A DNA stretch of 64,000 nt from Streptomyces sp. NBC_01754 (lineage in GTDB: Bacteria > Actinomycetota > Actinomycetes > Streptomycetales > Streptomycetaceae), in NCBI RefSeq assembly GCF_035918015.1, contig NZ_CP109132.1:4588001-4652000 (forward strand), read 5' to 3'. Each line of letters opens with the position of its first letter. The stretch's first letter is position 1. A model generated the notes under the pieces. The model saw nothing but the letters and a program-made list of their open reading frames with translations, was not told the DNA's origin and searched no databases. A program made the position numbers and the translations under genes. Shown here one piece after another: positions 40,401 to 51,400 of this stretch.

Positions 40401-42312
40401 GGAAGAGTGCGACTTCGAGGGCGAAGAGTGCGGGCTGGGTGTATTCGGTGCGGTCCAGGAGTTCGGTGTTGTCGGTGTCCCAGATGACTGTGCGCAGTGG
40501 TTGGGGCAGGTGGGGGTCGAGGTGGCTGATCGCCTCGTCGAGGGCGTCCCTGTAGGTGGGGAAGGTTTCGTAGAGTTCGCGGCCCATGCCGGGGCGCTGA
40601 CTGCCCTGTCCGGTGAAGAGGAAGGCGAGTTTCCCGTTGGTCATGCTGCCTTGGACGACGCCCGCGGGTTCATCTCCCGCCGCGAGGGCTGTGAGGCGGG
40701 TGCGGGCGTCGTCGGGGTCGGTGGTGAGCAGGACGGCCCGGTGGTGCAGGGCCGCGCGGGTGGTGGCCAGGGAGTACGCGAGGTCGAGCGGGGTCGCGTC
40801 CTCCTGGTGAGCGTCGATGAACGCTGCCAGGCTTTCGGCCTGGGCGCGCAGGGCCTTGGGGCTGGTGCCGGACAGGATCCAGGGCAGCACCGGCAGCGAA
40901 CCTACCGGGCCACCGTCCGCGTCTCCGTCCGGAGCCGGATCGGACGGCTCCTCGGCGGGAGCCTGTTCCAGGATGACGTGGGCGTTGGTACCACTCAGCC
41001 CGAACGACGAGACGGCCGCGCGACGCGGGTGGTCGGTCTCGGGCCATGCCCGGGTATCCGTGAGGAGTTCGACGGCGCCGGCCGTCCAGTCGATGTGCGG
41101 GGACGGTTCGTCGACGTGCAGTGTCTGCGGCAGCACCCCGTGGTGCATCGCCTGGACCATCTTGATGATCCCGCCGACGCCGGCGGCGGCCTGCGCGTGG
41201 CCGATGTTGGACTTGATGGAGCCGAGGTACAGCGGCCTGCCCTCCGGGCGTCCCTGCCCGTAGGTGGCCAGGAGCGCTTGTGCCTCGATGGGGTCGCCGA
41301 GCGTCGTGCCGGTGCCGTGGGCCTCGACGGCGTCGACGTCGGCGGTGGTGAGCTGGGCGTCGGCGAGTGCCTGGCGGATGACGCGCTGCTGGGCAGGACC
41401 GTTGGGTGCGGTGAGGCCGTTGCTGGCGCCGTCCTGGTTGACGGCGCTGCCGCGGACCACGGCCAGTACGGGGTGGCCGAGTCGTTGGGCGTCGGAGAGG
41501 CGTTCGACCAGGAGCATGCCGACGCCTTCGCCCCATCCGGTGCCGTCGGCGCCCGCGGCGAACGACTTGCACCGCCCGTCGGGGGAGAGCCCGCGTTGCT
41601 GGCTGAACCCGATGAAGGAATGCGGCGTCGCCATGACGGTGACACCGCCGGCGAGGGCGAGCGAGCACTCACCACGCCGTAGGGCCTGCATCGCCTGGTG
41701 CAGGGCGACCAGCGACGACGAACACGCCGTGTCCACCGTCACCGCCGGTCCCTCGAGCCCCAGCGTGTACGCCACTCGGCCCGAAGCCACACTGCCCAGG
41801 ACGCTGACGCCGCCGTCACCGCCGATGGCGTAGTCGTGGTACACCAGCCCGGTGTAGACGGCGGTCCGGCTGCCCTTGAGGGACAGGGGATCGATCCCGG
41901 CCCGCTCGACGGCCTCCCAGGACGTCTCCAGGACCAGGCGCTGCTGTGCATCGGTCTCGCGCGCCTCACCGGGGCTCATCCGGAAGAGATCCGCGTCGAA
42001 CTCGCCCGCCGTGTGCACGAATCCGCCCTCGCGGGAGTACGTCTTCCCGGGTTTCGCGGGCTCCGGGTCGAAGATTCCGTCGATGTCCCAGCCCCGGTTC
42101 TCGGGGAAGAACGAGATGCCGTCACCGCCGGAGGCGACCAGCTCCCACAGCGCCTCGGGCGAGTCCGCCCCGCCCGGGAACCGGCAGCTCATGCCGATGA
42201 TCGCGATCGGCTCGCGCGGCGCGGCCTCGGCTTCGCGCAGACGCCGCTTCGCCGTCTGGAGATCGGCAGTGGCGCGCTTGAGGTAGTCGCGCAGTCTGTC
42301 GTCATTGCTCAT
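37405..42312 (-). CDS. type I PKS, one module: KS-AT-KR-ACP
   Basis: 1635 residues. A docking helix [15 protein letters not shown] is followed by KS (C197) and AT (S654; HAFH 749-752, malonyl type). There is then no DH: residues about 885-960 are a KR dimerisation-type linker (FWDTVEQG...LADRLEVD). KR has intact Y1344 in GQSAYAAAN, lacks the LDD motif (AGAPQRM) and has W1336 eight residues before the Tyr, with Gln at -3. These features define an A1-type KR, giving an L-configured hydroxyl. ACP (S1511, in [10 protein letters not shown] rather than GFDS) and a C-terminal docking end [12 protein letters not shown] follow. ATG at 42312. Confidence 0.92.
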   Translation of the reverse strand: MSNDDRLRDYLKRATADLQTAKRRLREAEAAPREPIAIIGMSCRFPGGADSPEALWELVASGGDGISFFPENRGWDIDGIFDPEPAKPGKTYSREGGFVHTAGEFDADLFRMSPGEARETDAQQRLVLETSWEAVERAGIDPLSLKGSRTAVYTGLVYHDYAIGGDGGVSVLGSVASGRVAYTLGLEGPAVTVDTACSSSLVALHQAMQALRRGECSLALAGGVTVMATPHSFIGFSQQRGLSPDGRCKSFAAGADGTGWGEGVGMLLVERLSDAQRLGHPVLAVVRGSAVNQDGASNGLTAPNGPAQQRVIRQALADAQLTTADVDAVEAHGTGTTLGDPIEAQALLATYGQGRPEGRPLYLGSIKSNIGHAQAAAGVGGIIKMVQAMHHGVLPQTLHVDEPSPHIDWTAGAVELLTDTRAWPETDHPRRAAVSSFGLSGTNAHVILEQAPAEEPSDPAPDGDADGGPVGSLPVLPWILSGTSPKALRAQAESLAAFIDAHQEDATPLDLAYSLATTRAALHHRAVLLTTDPDDARTRLTALAAGDEPAGVVQGSMTNGKLAFLFTGQGSQRPGMGRELYETFPTYRDALDEAISHLDPHLPQPLRTVIWDTDNTELLDRTEYTQPALFALEVALFRLLESWGIRPDYVAGHSIGELAAAHVAGALTLQDAATLVAARGRLMQALPTTGTMIAIQATEDEIRPHLTDHVTIAALNTPTSTVISGDTTQAQTIANHFADRKTKHLRTSHAFHSPLMNPMLEEFGRTADTLTHHTPHIPLISNTTAEPHTPDPHYWTTHARDTVRFTHTLTTLHTHGVTTYLEIGPDAVLTAMAQDTLTDHHLTFTPTLRPHHNETHTTLTALSHLHTHGTTINWQAVFAHTHAHTTPLPTYAFQHQHYWWTPPENARSGGAPADPMDTVFWDTVEQGAKSEGYESLADRLEVDAAALGEVLPALNVWRQDHRELHTVDSWRYRVTWRPVSGDGLTEPLSGTWAVLIPVAGDATVEADVQAVVAGLDRAGVRTVAVNVGTKSDRDVDRADLARQLRSHVAPEDLAGVVSLLGLDGRAHDRHPALSRGGAATVVAVQALSDARITARLWCVTSGAVAVDRPGELTDPAQSALWGLGIGLSVEAPDTWGGLVDLPPAPDRQAVDRLCSVLAGSGEDQIAVRTQGVFARRMVRAARQDRTTAQQAWRPRGTTLITGATGALGAHVARWLAGHGAGHLLLTSRRGPAADGAGELAAELEALGTRVTMLACDVADRESLRAALDTVPAEHPLTGVFHAAGAPQRMAALTELSLDEVAEVARAKVLGARHLDELLGDAPLDAFVLFSSGAAVWGSTGQSAYAAANAFLDGLAHARRAQGRAVTSVAWGSWDGGMVDDELRALTERIGAPVMRPALALRALGDALDGGESHLVVADFDWSRFAPTFVLARTRPLLDALPEVQEALVEPAESADTPAGVSLADRLAGIPAAEQHRVLLDLVRTQLAQVLGYVDAAELDIERAFDSLGIDSVAAVDIRTRLGAATGLKLPTTIVFDHASPKALAGFLHAELCLDDAAAGRGAPALTGLDRLEQAIAALSPQEIQENRVSARLQALVAQVNGVVAAAGPGADVSEQLGSASADDVFDFIDNELGLA
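39617..40638. repeat. near-identical malonyl-AT block, copy 2 of 6
   Basis: Same block as at 34609. Markers: [28 protein letters not shown]. Confidence 0.9.
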
Positions 42313-42420
42313 GGAAGATCAACCATCCTCGCGCCACTCGCGGCGTGGTGGGGAACGTGCGTGGAGGAGACAGGTGCCGGCGGTGTGCCGGCCCGGCGGG
42401 GACCGGGTCGGTACCGGCCG

Positions 42421-45400
42421 TCAGGACGACCCCAGTTCGCTGTCGAGAACCCGGAACAACTCGTCGTCGGTGGCCGCCTCGAATGTCGCCGGATCCGCCG
42501 CGGCCTCGGCGCCGGAGGTGCTGTGCAGATCGCTCCAGCGGCGCATCAGGGCATCGAGCCGTGCCGTGACCCGGCTGACGGTGTCGCCCCCGCCGGACCC
42601 GAGCGTGAGCAGCGCGGCCTCCAGTCGATCGGCCTCGGCCAGCACCGGGGCGGCGGCGTCCGCCTCCTCTGGCTGCATCACGGAGCCCAGATATGCCGTC
42701 ACGTCCCGTGCCGTCGGATGGTCGAAGACCAGGGTCGACGTCAGTTGAAGCCCTGTCAGCCGTTCGAGTCTTCTCCGCAGTTCGATCGCGGCGAGCGAGT
42801 CGAATCCCATGGCCTGGAACGGCTGGTCCGGCTCGACGGCCGTGGCCGAATCGTGCTCGAGCACGGCGGCGACCTCCGCCACCACGATGTCGAGGAGACG
42901 CTGCTCGCGTTCCGACTCCGCGAGATCCGCGAGCAACCGCCGGATCCCGGCTCCCGACACCCCACCGGCCGCCCCGGAACGCCGGTGGGCGGGCCGTCGC
43001 ACGAGACCGCTCAGGACAGGCGGCACCTCGTGCGGCTCGGCGCGCAGCGCGGCAACGTCCAGGCGTACGGGGAACACCGACGGCTGTGCCAGGCCCAGGG
43101 CCGCGTCGAAGAGCCGCAACCCCTCCTCGGCGTCCAGCACGGGCAGACCGGACCGGTCGCGCCCATCCGGGGAACGCCCGTCAGAGGCTTCGCCGCTCTC
43201 CGTACGCCACGGTCCGAAAGCCAGGGACACCGTGGGCAGGCCTTGCGCCGTACGGTGCACGGCAAGGGCGTCGAGGAAGGTGGCCGCTGCCGCGCGGCCG
43301 CCCTGCCCCATGCCGTGCAGCACGCCCACCGACGACGAGACCAGCACGAACGCGTCCAGCGGGAGTTCGCGCGTCGCCTCGTGCAGGGCCCATGCCCCGT
43401 CGGACCCGTTGCGCAGCACTTCGTCCAGGTGCTCCGGCGTCACCCCGTCGAGCAGCGCGTTGCCGGACGGCGCGCCCACGTGCACCACGGCACAGAGCGG
43501 ATGATCGGCCGGTACAGAGGTCAGGAGAAGGGCCACCGCCTCGCGGTCGGTGAACTCGCCCGCCACCACCCGTGCTTCGGCGCCGAGCTTTCGCAACTCC
43601 CTTACCACATCGGCGTCCCGACGCGGGTGCGAACCGGATGAGGCACCGGTTGCAGCACCGGACGCCGAGTTCCCCGTCGCGTCCTCCGTGAGCAGGATGC
43701 GGCGTACGCCGTGCTCGGCGACGAGATGCCGGGCGACCAACGCCCCGGCGCCCCGCGTACCGCCCGTGACGAGAACGGTGCCGGCCGGATCCCAGCGCCC
43801 GGTCACCGGCTCCGCAGCGGGCAGCGGCTTGGCGCGCGCCAGACGCGGAACCAGCAACCGGCCCTCGCGAAGGACGAGTTCGGGTTCGCCGAGGGTGAGG
43901 GCGGTGTGCAGGGCCTGGGCGGATGCTTCGGTGTGGTCGAGGTCGACGAGGACGAAGCGGTCGGGGTGTTCGGCCTGGGCGGCGCGGACCAGACCCCACA
44001 CCGGAGCCGGCCCGAGCTCCACGTCGGACGGCCCCACGGCGACACCGTTCCGAGTGGCGACGACGAGCCGCGAACCGTCGTATCGCCTGTCGGCCACGCA
44101 GGAGCGGATCGCGTCCACGACCGAGGCCAGCACGGTACGGACATCAGCGGCAACGTCGTCGGAAGAGACCGGAGCCACCTCGAGCAGCACATACGCCGGT
44201 ATCTCGGCGTCCGTCCGGCTCACCTCGTCCAGCGATACGAGGGCCGAGGCGTCCGGAGCCCCGGTCGCGGGGAGCGCGACGGGCTGCCAGTCCAGGGTGA
44301 ACAGCGAGTCCTGGTGCACCGAGTCCGCCGCGCGCAACTCGGCCACGGAGACCGGGCGCGAGACCAGGGATTCGACCGACAACACGGGCCTGCCGGAACC
44401 GTCCGCGACCGCCAGGCTCACGCTGTCCGGGCCCGTCGTCGCGATCCGCACCCGCAACTCGGTGGCACCCGGTGTGTGCAGTGCCACCCCGTTCCAGGCC
44501 GCTGCCAAGAGCGGCGTCTCGGAATCCGGCCCGTCGAGTCGGTCCACATGCATGGTGGCGTCGAGGAGGGCGGGGTGGATGCCGAAGCGTTCGGCGTCCG
44601 CGTGGGCTTCTTCGGGGAGGGTGATCTCGGCGTAGATCTCGTCGCCGTGTCGCCAGGCGGCTTTCAGGCCCTGGAAGATCGGCCCGTAGGCGTAACCACG
44701 TTCGAGTAGACGCTCGTAACCGCCCTCGATCTTCAGCGGCAGGGCACTCGGCGGCGGCCACTCGACCAGCTCGACTTCCTTGCCGGCCTGAGCGGGCACG
44801 AGAACACCGGCGGCATGATGGACCCACGCGGTGTTCGCCGGTGCGGCCTCGTCGCGCGAGTAGCAGTCGACGGCGCGGCGACGGTCCTCGTCCGGTGCGC
44901 CCACCACCACCTGGAGCGTCACATCGCCCACCTCGGGCAGGACGAGCGGGGCCGTCAGGGACAGCCCGTCGATGACATGGGAGTCGGTTTCGTGTGCCGC
45001 GCGCAGCATCATGTCGACGAAGCCGGCGGCGGGCACGACCCGGATCCCGAGGACGTCGTGGTCGGCGAGCCAAGCATGCGTGCTCGACGAAACCCGACCC
45101 GTCAGTGCCAGCCCGCCCCCACCTGCGAGCTCCACCACGGCGCTGAGTAGGGGGTGTTCGGTGGTGGCCTGGCCGAGGTGTGTGGCGTCGATGGAGGTGG
45201 TGGGAGTGCTGGTCCAGTAGTGCTGGTGTTGGAAGGCGTAGGTGGGGAGGGGGGTGGTGTGGGCGTGGGTGTGGGCGAAGACGGCTTGCCAGTTGATGGT
45301 TGTGCCGTGGGTGTGGAGGTGGCTGAGGGCGGTGAGGGTGGTGTGGGTTTCGTTGTGGTGGGGGCGGAGGGTGGGGGTGAAGGTGAGGTGGTGGTCGGTG

Positions 45401-48400
45401 AGGGTGTCTTGGGCCATGGCGGTCAGGACGGCGTCGGGGCCGATTTCGAGGTAGGTGGTGACGCCGTGGGTGTGGAGGGTGGTGAGGGTGTGGGTGAAGC
45501 GGACGGTGTCGCGTGCGTGGGTGGTCCAGTAGTGGGGGTCGGGGGTGTGGGGTTCGGCGGTGGTGTTGGAGATGAGGGGGATGTGGGGGGTGTGGTGGGT
45601 GAGGGTGTCGGCTGTTCTCCCGAATTCCTCGAGCATGGGGTTCATGAGGGGGGAGTGGAAGGCGTGGGAGGTGCGGAGGTGTTTGGTTTTGCGGTCGGGG
45701 AAGTGGTTGGCGATGGTCTGGGCTTGGGTTGTGTCGCCGGAGATGACGGTGGAGGTGGGGGTGTTGAGTGCGGCGATGGTGACGTGGTCGGTGAGGTGGG
45801 GGCGGATCTCGTCTTCGGTGGCCTGGATGGCGATCATGGTGCCGGTTGTGGGGAGGGCTTGCATGAGGCGTCCGCGGGCGGCGACGAGGGTGGCGGCGTC
45901 CTGGAGGGTGAGGGCGCCGGCGACGTGGGCGGCGGCGAGTTCTCCGATGGAGTGTCCGGCGACGTAGTCGGGGCGGATGCCCCATGACTCCAGGAGTCGG
46001 AAGAGTGCGACTTCGAGGGCGAAGAGTGCGGGCTGGGTGTATTCGGTGCGGTCCAGGAGAGCCGCTTCCGGGCTGTCCTCGGGTGCGAACAGCACGTCCC
46101 GCAGTGACAGGTCCAGGTGGGGGTCGAGGTGGCTGATCGCCTCGTCGAGGGCGTCCCTGTAGGTGGGGAAGGTTTCGTAGAGTTCGCGGCCCATGCCGGG
46201 GCGCTGACTGCCCTGTCCGGTGAAGAGGAAGGCGAGTTTCCCGTTCGTCACGCTGCCTTGGACGACGCCTGCGGTCTTTTCTCCGGCCGCGAGGGTGCGA
46301 AGGCTTTCCACATGGTCCGTGCGACTGCGGTGCACCAGTACGGCGCGGTGCTCGAACGCGGTGCGTGTGGTCGCCAGGGAGAGTCCGATGTCGGCCGGTG
46401 AGGCGGTGTCGTCTGTCTCGAGGAGGGTGGCCAGTTTCGCGGCCTGTGCGCTCAGCGCGGACTCGTCCTTGCCGGAAAGCACCCACGGAACGAACTCTGA
46501 TCCGGGGGTCGGTGTGTCTGCGGATTCCTTCTTATCCTTGGTGGCGTCCTGTGGGGCACTCTCCAGGATGATGTGGGCGTTGGTGCCGCTGATGCCGAAC
46601 GATGACACGCCTGCCCGTCGGGGGCGGTCCGTCTCGGGCCATGTCCGGGTGTCGGTGAGGAGTTCGACGGCGCCGGTTGTCCAGTCGATGTGGGGTGAGG
46701 GTTCGTCGATGTGGAGTGTCTGTGGCAGGACTCCGTGGTGTATGGCCTGGACCATTTTGATGATGCCGGCGACGCCTGCGGCGGCTTGGGTGTGGCCGAT
46801 GTTGGACTTGATGGAGCCGAGCCAGAGTGGCTGGTCGTCGGTGCGCTGTTGTCCGTAGGTGGCCAGGAGTGCTTGTGCCTCGATGGGGTCGCCGAGTTTG
46901 GTGCCGGTGCCGTGGGCTTCGACGGCGTCCACGTCGGACGGGGACAGGTGGGCGTCGGCGAGTGCCTGGTGGATGACGCGCTGTTGGGAGGGGCCGTTGG
47001 GTGCGGTGAGGCCGTTGCTGGCGCCGTCCTGGTTGACGGCGCTGCCGCGGACCACGGCCAGTACGGGGTGGCCGAGTCGTTGGGCGTCGGAGAGGCGTTC
47101 GACCAGGAGCATGCCGACGCCTTCGCCCCATCCGGTGCCGTCGGCGCCCGCGGCGAAGGACTTGCACCGCCCGTCGGGGGAGAGCCCGCGCTGGCGGCTG
47201 AAGTCCACGAACGTTTCGGGGGTGGCCATGACGGTGACACCGCCGGCCAGGGCGAGGGAGCACTCACCACGTCGTAGGGCCTGCATCGCCCAGTGCAGTG
47301 CGACCAGCGACGACGAACAGGCCGTGTCCACCGTCACCGCAGGTCCCTCGAGCCCCAACGTGTAGGAGACCCGACCCGAGACAATGCTGCCCGCGGTGCC
47401 GTTGAGTGCGTAATCGTGGTACATGACGCCGGCGAAGACGCCGGTGGGGCTGCCCTTGAGGGAGTGGGGGTCGATGCCGGCGCGTTCGACGGCTTCCCAG
47501 GAGGTTTCGAGCAGCAGGCGTTGCTGGGGGTCCATTTCGGTGGCTTCCCGCGGTGATACACCGAAGAAGGCGGGATCGAAGTCGGCGGCGTCGTGGAGGA
47601 AGCCACCCTCACGGGAGTAGGTCTTGCCCGGGGTACCCGGCTCGGGGTCGTAGAGGTTGTCGAGGTCCCAGCCCCGGTCGACGGGGAAACCGGTGACGGC
47701 GTCGGTACCGGTGACGACCATGCGCCACAGGTCTTCGGGGGAATTGACACCGCCGGGATAGCGGCAGGCCATGCCCACGATCGCGATCGGCTCGTCGTCC
47801 ACGACGGACGTGGCCGGCTTCGCCGCCGTGGCCAATTCGGCCCGGTCCTCCAGAACAAGGGTGGCGATGTACTGGGCGAGTGCCTGCGCCGTCGGATAGT
47901 CGAAGGTCAGCGTGGCGGGCAGTCGCAGGCCGGTGGCGGAGTTCAGCCGGTTACGGAGTTCGATGGAGGCCAGCGAGTCGAAGCCGATGTCGCTGAACGC
48001 CCGGGTGGGCTCGATCGTGTCGGCGCCCGCATGCCCGAGGACGGCCGCGACGTGCGTACGCACCAGGTCCGTCAGCATCCGGCTCTGCTCGTCCGCGGAC
48101 AGGCCCACGAGGCGCTGGGCCAGTCCGGCTTCGCCACGGGCCCGGTTGTTCCGGGCGGTCTGGCGGCCAGGAACCCGGACGAGACCGCGCAGGAGTACGG
48201 GCACGTCAGCACCGGCGCCCAGCAGGCTGGCCACATCAAGGCGCACGGGAAGCAACAGGCTGTCGGGGAGGCTCATTGCCGCGTCGAACAGCGGCAGGCC
48301 GTCCTCAGCACGCAGCGGCGGCATGCCGGAGCGTGTCAGACGCTCCCGGTCGGCCTCGCCGAGTTGATCGGCCATACCGCCGACCTCGGCCCAGGGCCCC

Positions 48401-51400
48401 CAGGCCAGGGAGAGCCCACTGAGCCCGCTCGCCCTCCTGTGCTGAACAAGTCCGTCCAGGAAGGCGTTCGCGGCCGCGTAGTTGCCCTGGCCGCCGCCGC
48501 CGAACACGCTCGCCACGGACGAGAAGACCACGAACAATGCCGGATCGAGCCCGGCGGTCAGCTCGTGCAGATGCCAGGCGGCATCGGCCTTGGAGCGCAG
48601 TACGGTGTCCATCCGGTGAGGGGTGAGCGTACCCACGAGCCCGTCGTCCAGGAGGCCGGCACTGTGCACCACGCCGGTGAGCGGACGCGTGGCGGGAACG
48701 CTCTTGATGAGCTGGGCCAGGGCGTCGCGGTCGGAGACGTCGCAGGCGGCGATCGTCACGTCCGCGCCCGACTTCTCCAGTTCCGTATGTAGTTCGCCTG
48801 CACGGGGTGCGTCGGGGCCGCGGCGGCTGATGAGTAGGAGGTGGCGTACGCCGTGCTGCTCCACGAGGTGGCGGGCGACCAGTGCGCCCAGGCCACTCGT
48901 ACCGCCCGTGATCAGAACGGTGCCCTCGGGGTCGAGCCGAGCGCCGTCGAGAGACTCGGCGGGGTCGGTCTCAGCGGCGATCCGGGCCAGGCGCGGCGTG
49001 TGCAACTGTCCGTCGCGCAAGGCGAGTTCGGCTTCGCCTGCCATGACAGCGCCGGGCAGAGCGCGCAACGAGGCATCGCTGTCGTCGAGATCTACCAAGA
49101 CGAATCGATCCGGGTGTTCGGACCGGGCCGAACGCACCAGACCCCACACGGCCGAGGCGACCGGGTCGGTCCTCTCCTCGGCGCTGGGCGCCATGGCGCC
49201 CAGGGTGGTCACGACCAGTCGCGAGGATTCGAACCGTTCATCGGCCAGCCAGGTCTGCACCGCAGCGAGCACATCGTCCAGCGTGGTCCTGAGACCGGTG
49301 ACGACATCGGTGCCCGGTCCGGTCTCGATGCCGAGACGTACGTACGGGGGGATGCTGTCGCCGCTCGTCGCGTCCAGGATCTCGTCCAGTGACGGAAGCG
49401 GCGGTGCGGCCCCGGAGTCTGTGGCGCCGGAGGGGAGCGGCGTCTGCTGCCACTCGACTCGGAACAAGGAGTCCCTGAACTCGGTTTTCCCGCCCTGAAG
49501 TTGTTTCTGCGAAACCGGACGTGAGACGAGGGAGCCCACGCTCAGCACGGGCTGACCCGTCGCGTCCGCCATAGCGAGTGCGGCACTGTCCGGGCCGGTC
49601 GGAGTGATCCTCAGACGGAGCGACGACGCGCCAATGGCATGCAGGGCCACCCCGTTCCAGGAGAACGGCAGGACTGTCTGACCGGAGTCCGGGTCCTCGC
49701 CCTCGCTCTGGCCGTCCTGGCTCGCCACGAGGTTCACGTGCATGGTGGCGTCGAGGAGGGCGGGGTGGATGCCGAAGCGTTCGGCGTCCGCGTGGGCTTC
49801 TTCGGGGAGGGTGATCTCGGCGTAGATCTCGTCGCCGTGTCGCCAGGCGGCTTTCAGGCCCTGGAAGGTTGGTCCGTAGGTATATCCGCGGTCGGCGAGG
49901 CGTTCGTAGCCGTCTTCGACGGGCAATGGCTGGGCGTTTTTCGGTGGCCATTGTGTGAAGTCGAAGGTCGGTTCGGTGTGGTGTGGGCTGAGCAGACCGG
50001 TGGCGTGGCGGGTCCATTTGGTGTCGAGGGCCTGGTCCTCGGCGGGGCGGGAGTAGATGCTCACGGGGCGGAGGCCCGCTGTGTCGGCGCCTGCGACTAC
50101 TACCTGGAGGGCAAGGGCGCCGTGGTCGGGTAGTGCGAGCGGTGCTTCCAGGATCAGCTCTTCGACGGCGACGCAGCCGATGTGGTCGCCGGCTTGGAGG
50201 GCGAGTTCCAGGAAGGCGGTGCCGGGCAGGAGGACGGTCCCGAGCACGTCGTGGTCGGCGATCCAGGTCTGGGCGGGGAGGGAGAGCCGGCCGGTGAGGA
50301 CGATGCCGTTGTTGTCGGGGGAGACGAGCACGGCGCCCAGGAGGGGATGCCCGACCGACTCGAGTCCGGCGAGGGAGACGTTTCCGTCTCCCGGGGTCGC
50401 CTCGGTCCAGTAGTGCTGGTGTTGGAAGGCGTACGTGGGCAGGTCGGTGGTGCGGGCGTCGGTGTGGGCGAAGACCGCTTCCCAGTCGACGGTCGCACCG
50501 TGGGTGTGGAGGTGGCTGAGGGCGGTGAGGGTGGTGTGGGTTTCGTTGTGGTGGGGGCGGAGGGTGGGGGTGAAGGTGAGGTGGTGGTCGGTGAGGGTGT
50601 CCTGGGCCATGGCGGTCAGGACGGCGTCGGGGCCGATTTCGAGGTAGGTGGTGACGCCGTGGGTGTGGAGGGTGCTGAGGGTGTCGGTGAAGCGGACGGT
50701 GTCGCGTGCGTGGGTGGTCCAGTAGTGGGGGTCGGGGGTGTGGGGTTCGGCGGTGGTGTTGGAGATGAGGGGGATGTGGGGGGTGTGGTGGGTGAGGGTG
50801 TCGGCTGTTCTCCCGAATTCCTCGAGCATGGGGTTCATGAGGGGGGAGTGGAAGGCGTGGGAGGTGCGGAGGTGTTTGGTTTTGCGGTCGGCGAAGTGGT
50901 TGGCGATGGTCTGCGCTTCGGCTGTGTCGCCGGAGATGACGGTGGAGGTGGGGCTGTTGAGTGCGGCGATGGTGACGTGGTCGGTGAGGTGGGGGCGGAT
51001 CTCGTCTTCGGTGGCCTGGATGGCGATCATGGCGCCGGTCGCGGGGAGGGCCTGCATGAGGCGTCCGCGGGCGGCGACGAGGGTGGCCGCGTCCTCGAGG
51101 GAGAGGGCACCGGCGACGTGGGCGGCCGCGAGTTCCCCGATGGAGTGCCCGGCGACGTAGTCGGGGCGGATGCCCCATGACTCCAGGAGTCGGAAGAGTG
51201 CGACTTCGAGGGCGAAGAGTGCGGGCTGGGTGTATTCGGTGCGGTCCAGGAGAGCCGCTTCCGGGCTGTCCTCGGGTGCGAACAGCACGTCCCGGAGTGA
51301 CAGGTCCAGGTGGGTGTCGAGGTGGCTGATCGCCTCGTCGAGGGCGTCCCTGTAGGTGGGGAAGGTTTCGTGGAGTTCGCGGCCCATACCGGGGCGCTGA

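Noticed and set aside
44144..46486. Arg/Pro/His-rich - strand frame overlapping the AT block
   Set aside because: It is the +1 frame of the PKS coding sequence. The same pattern recurs at every AT copy and carries no domain.
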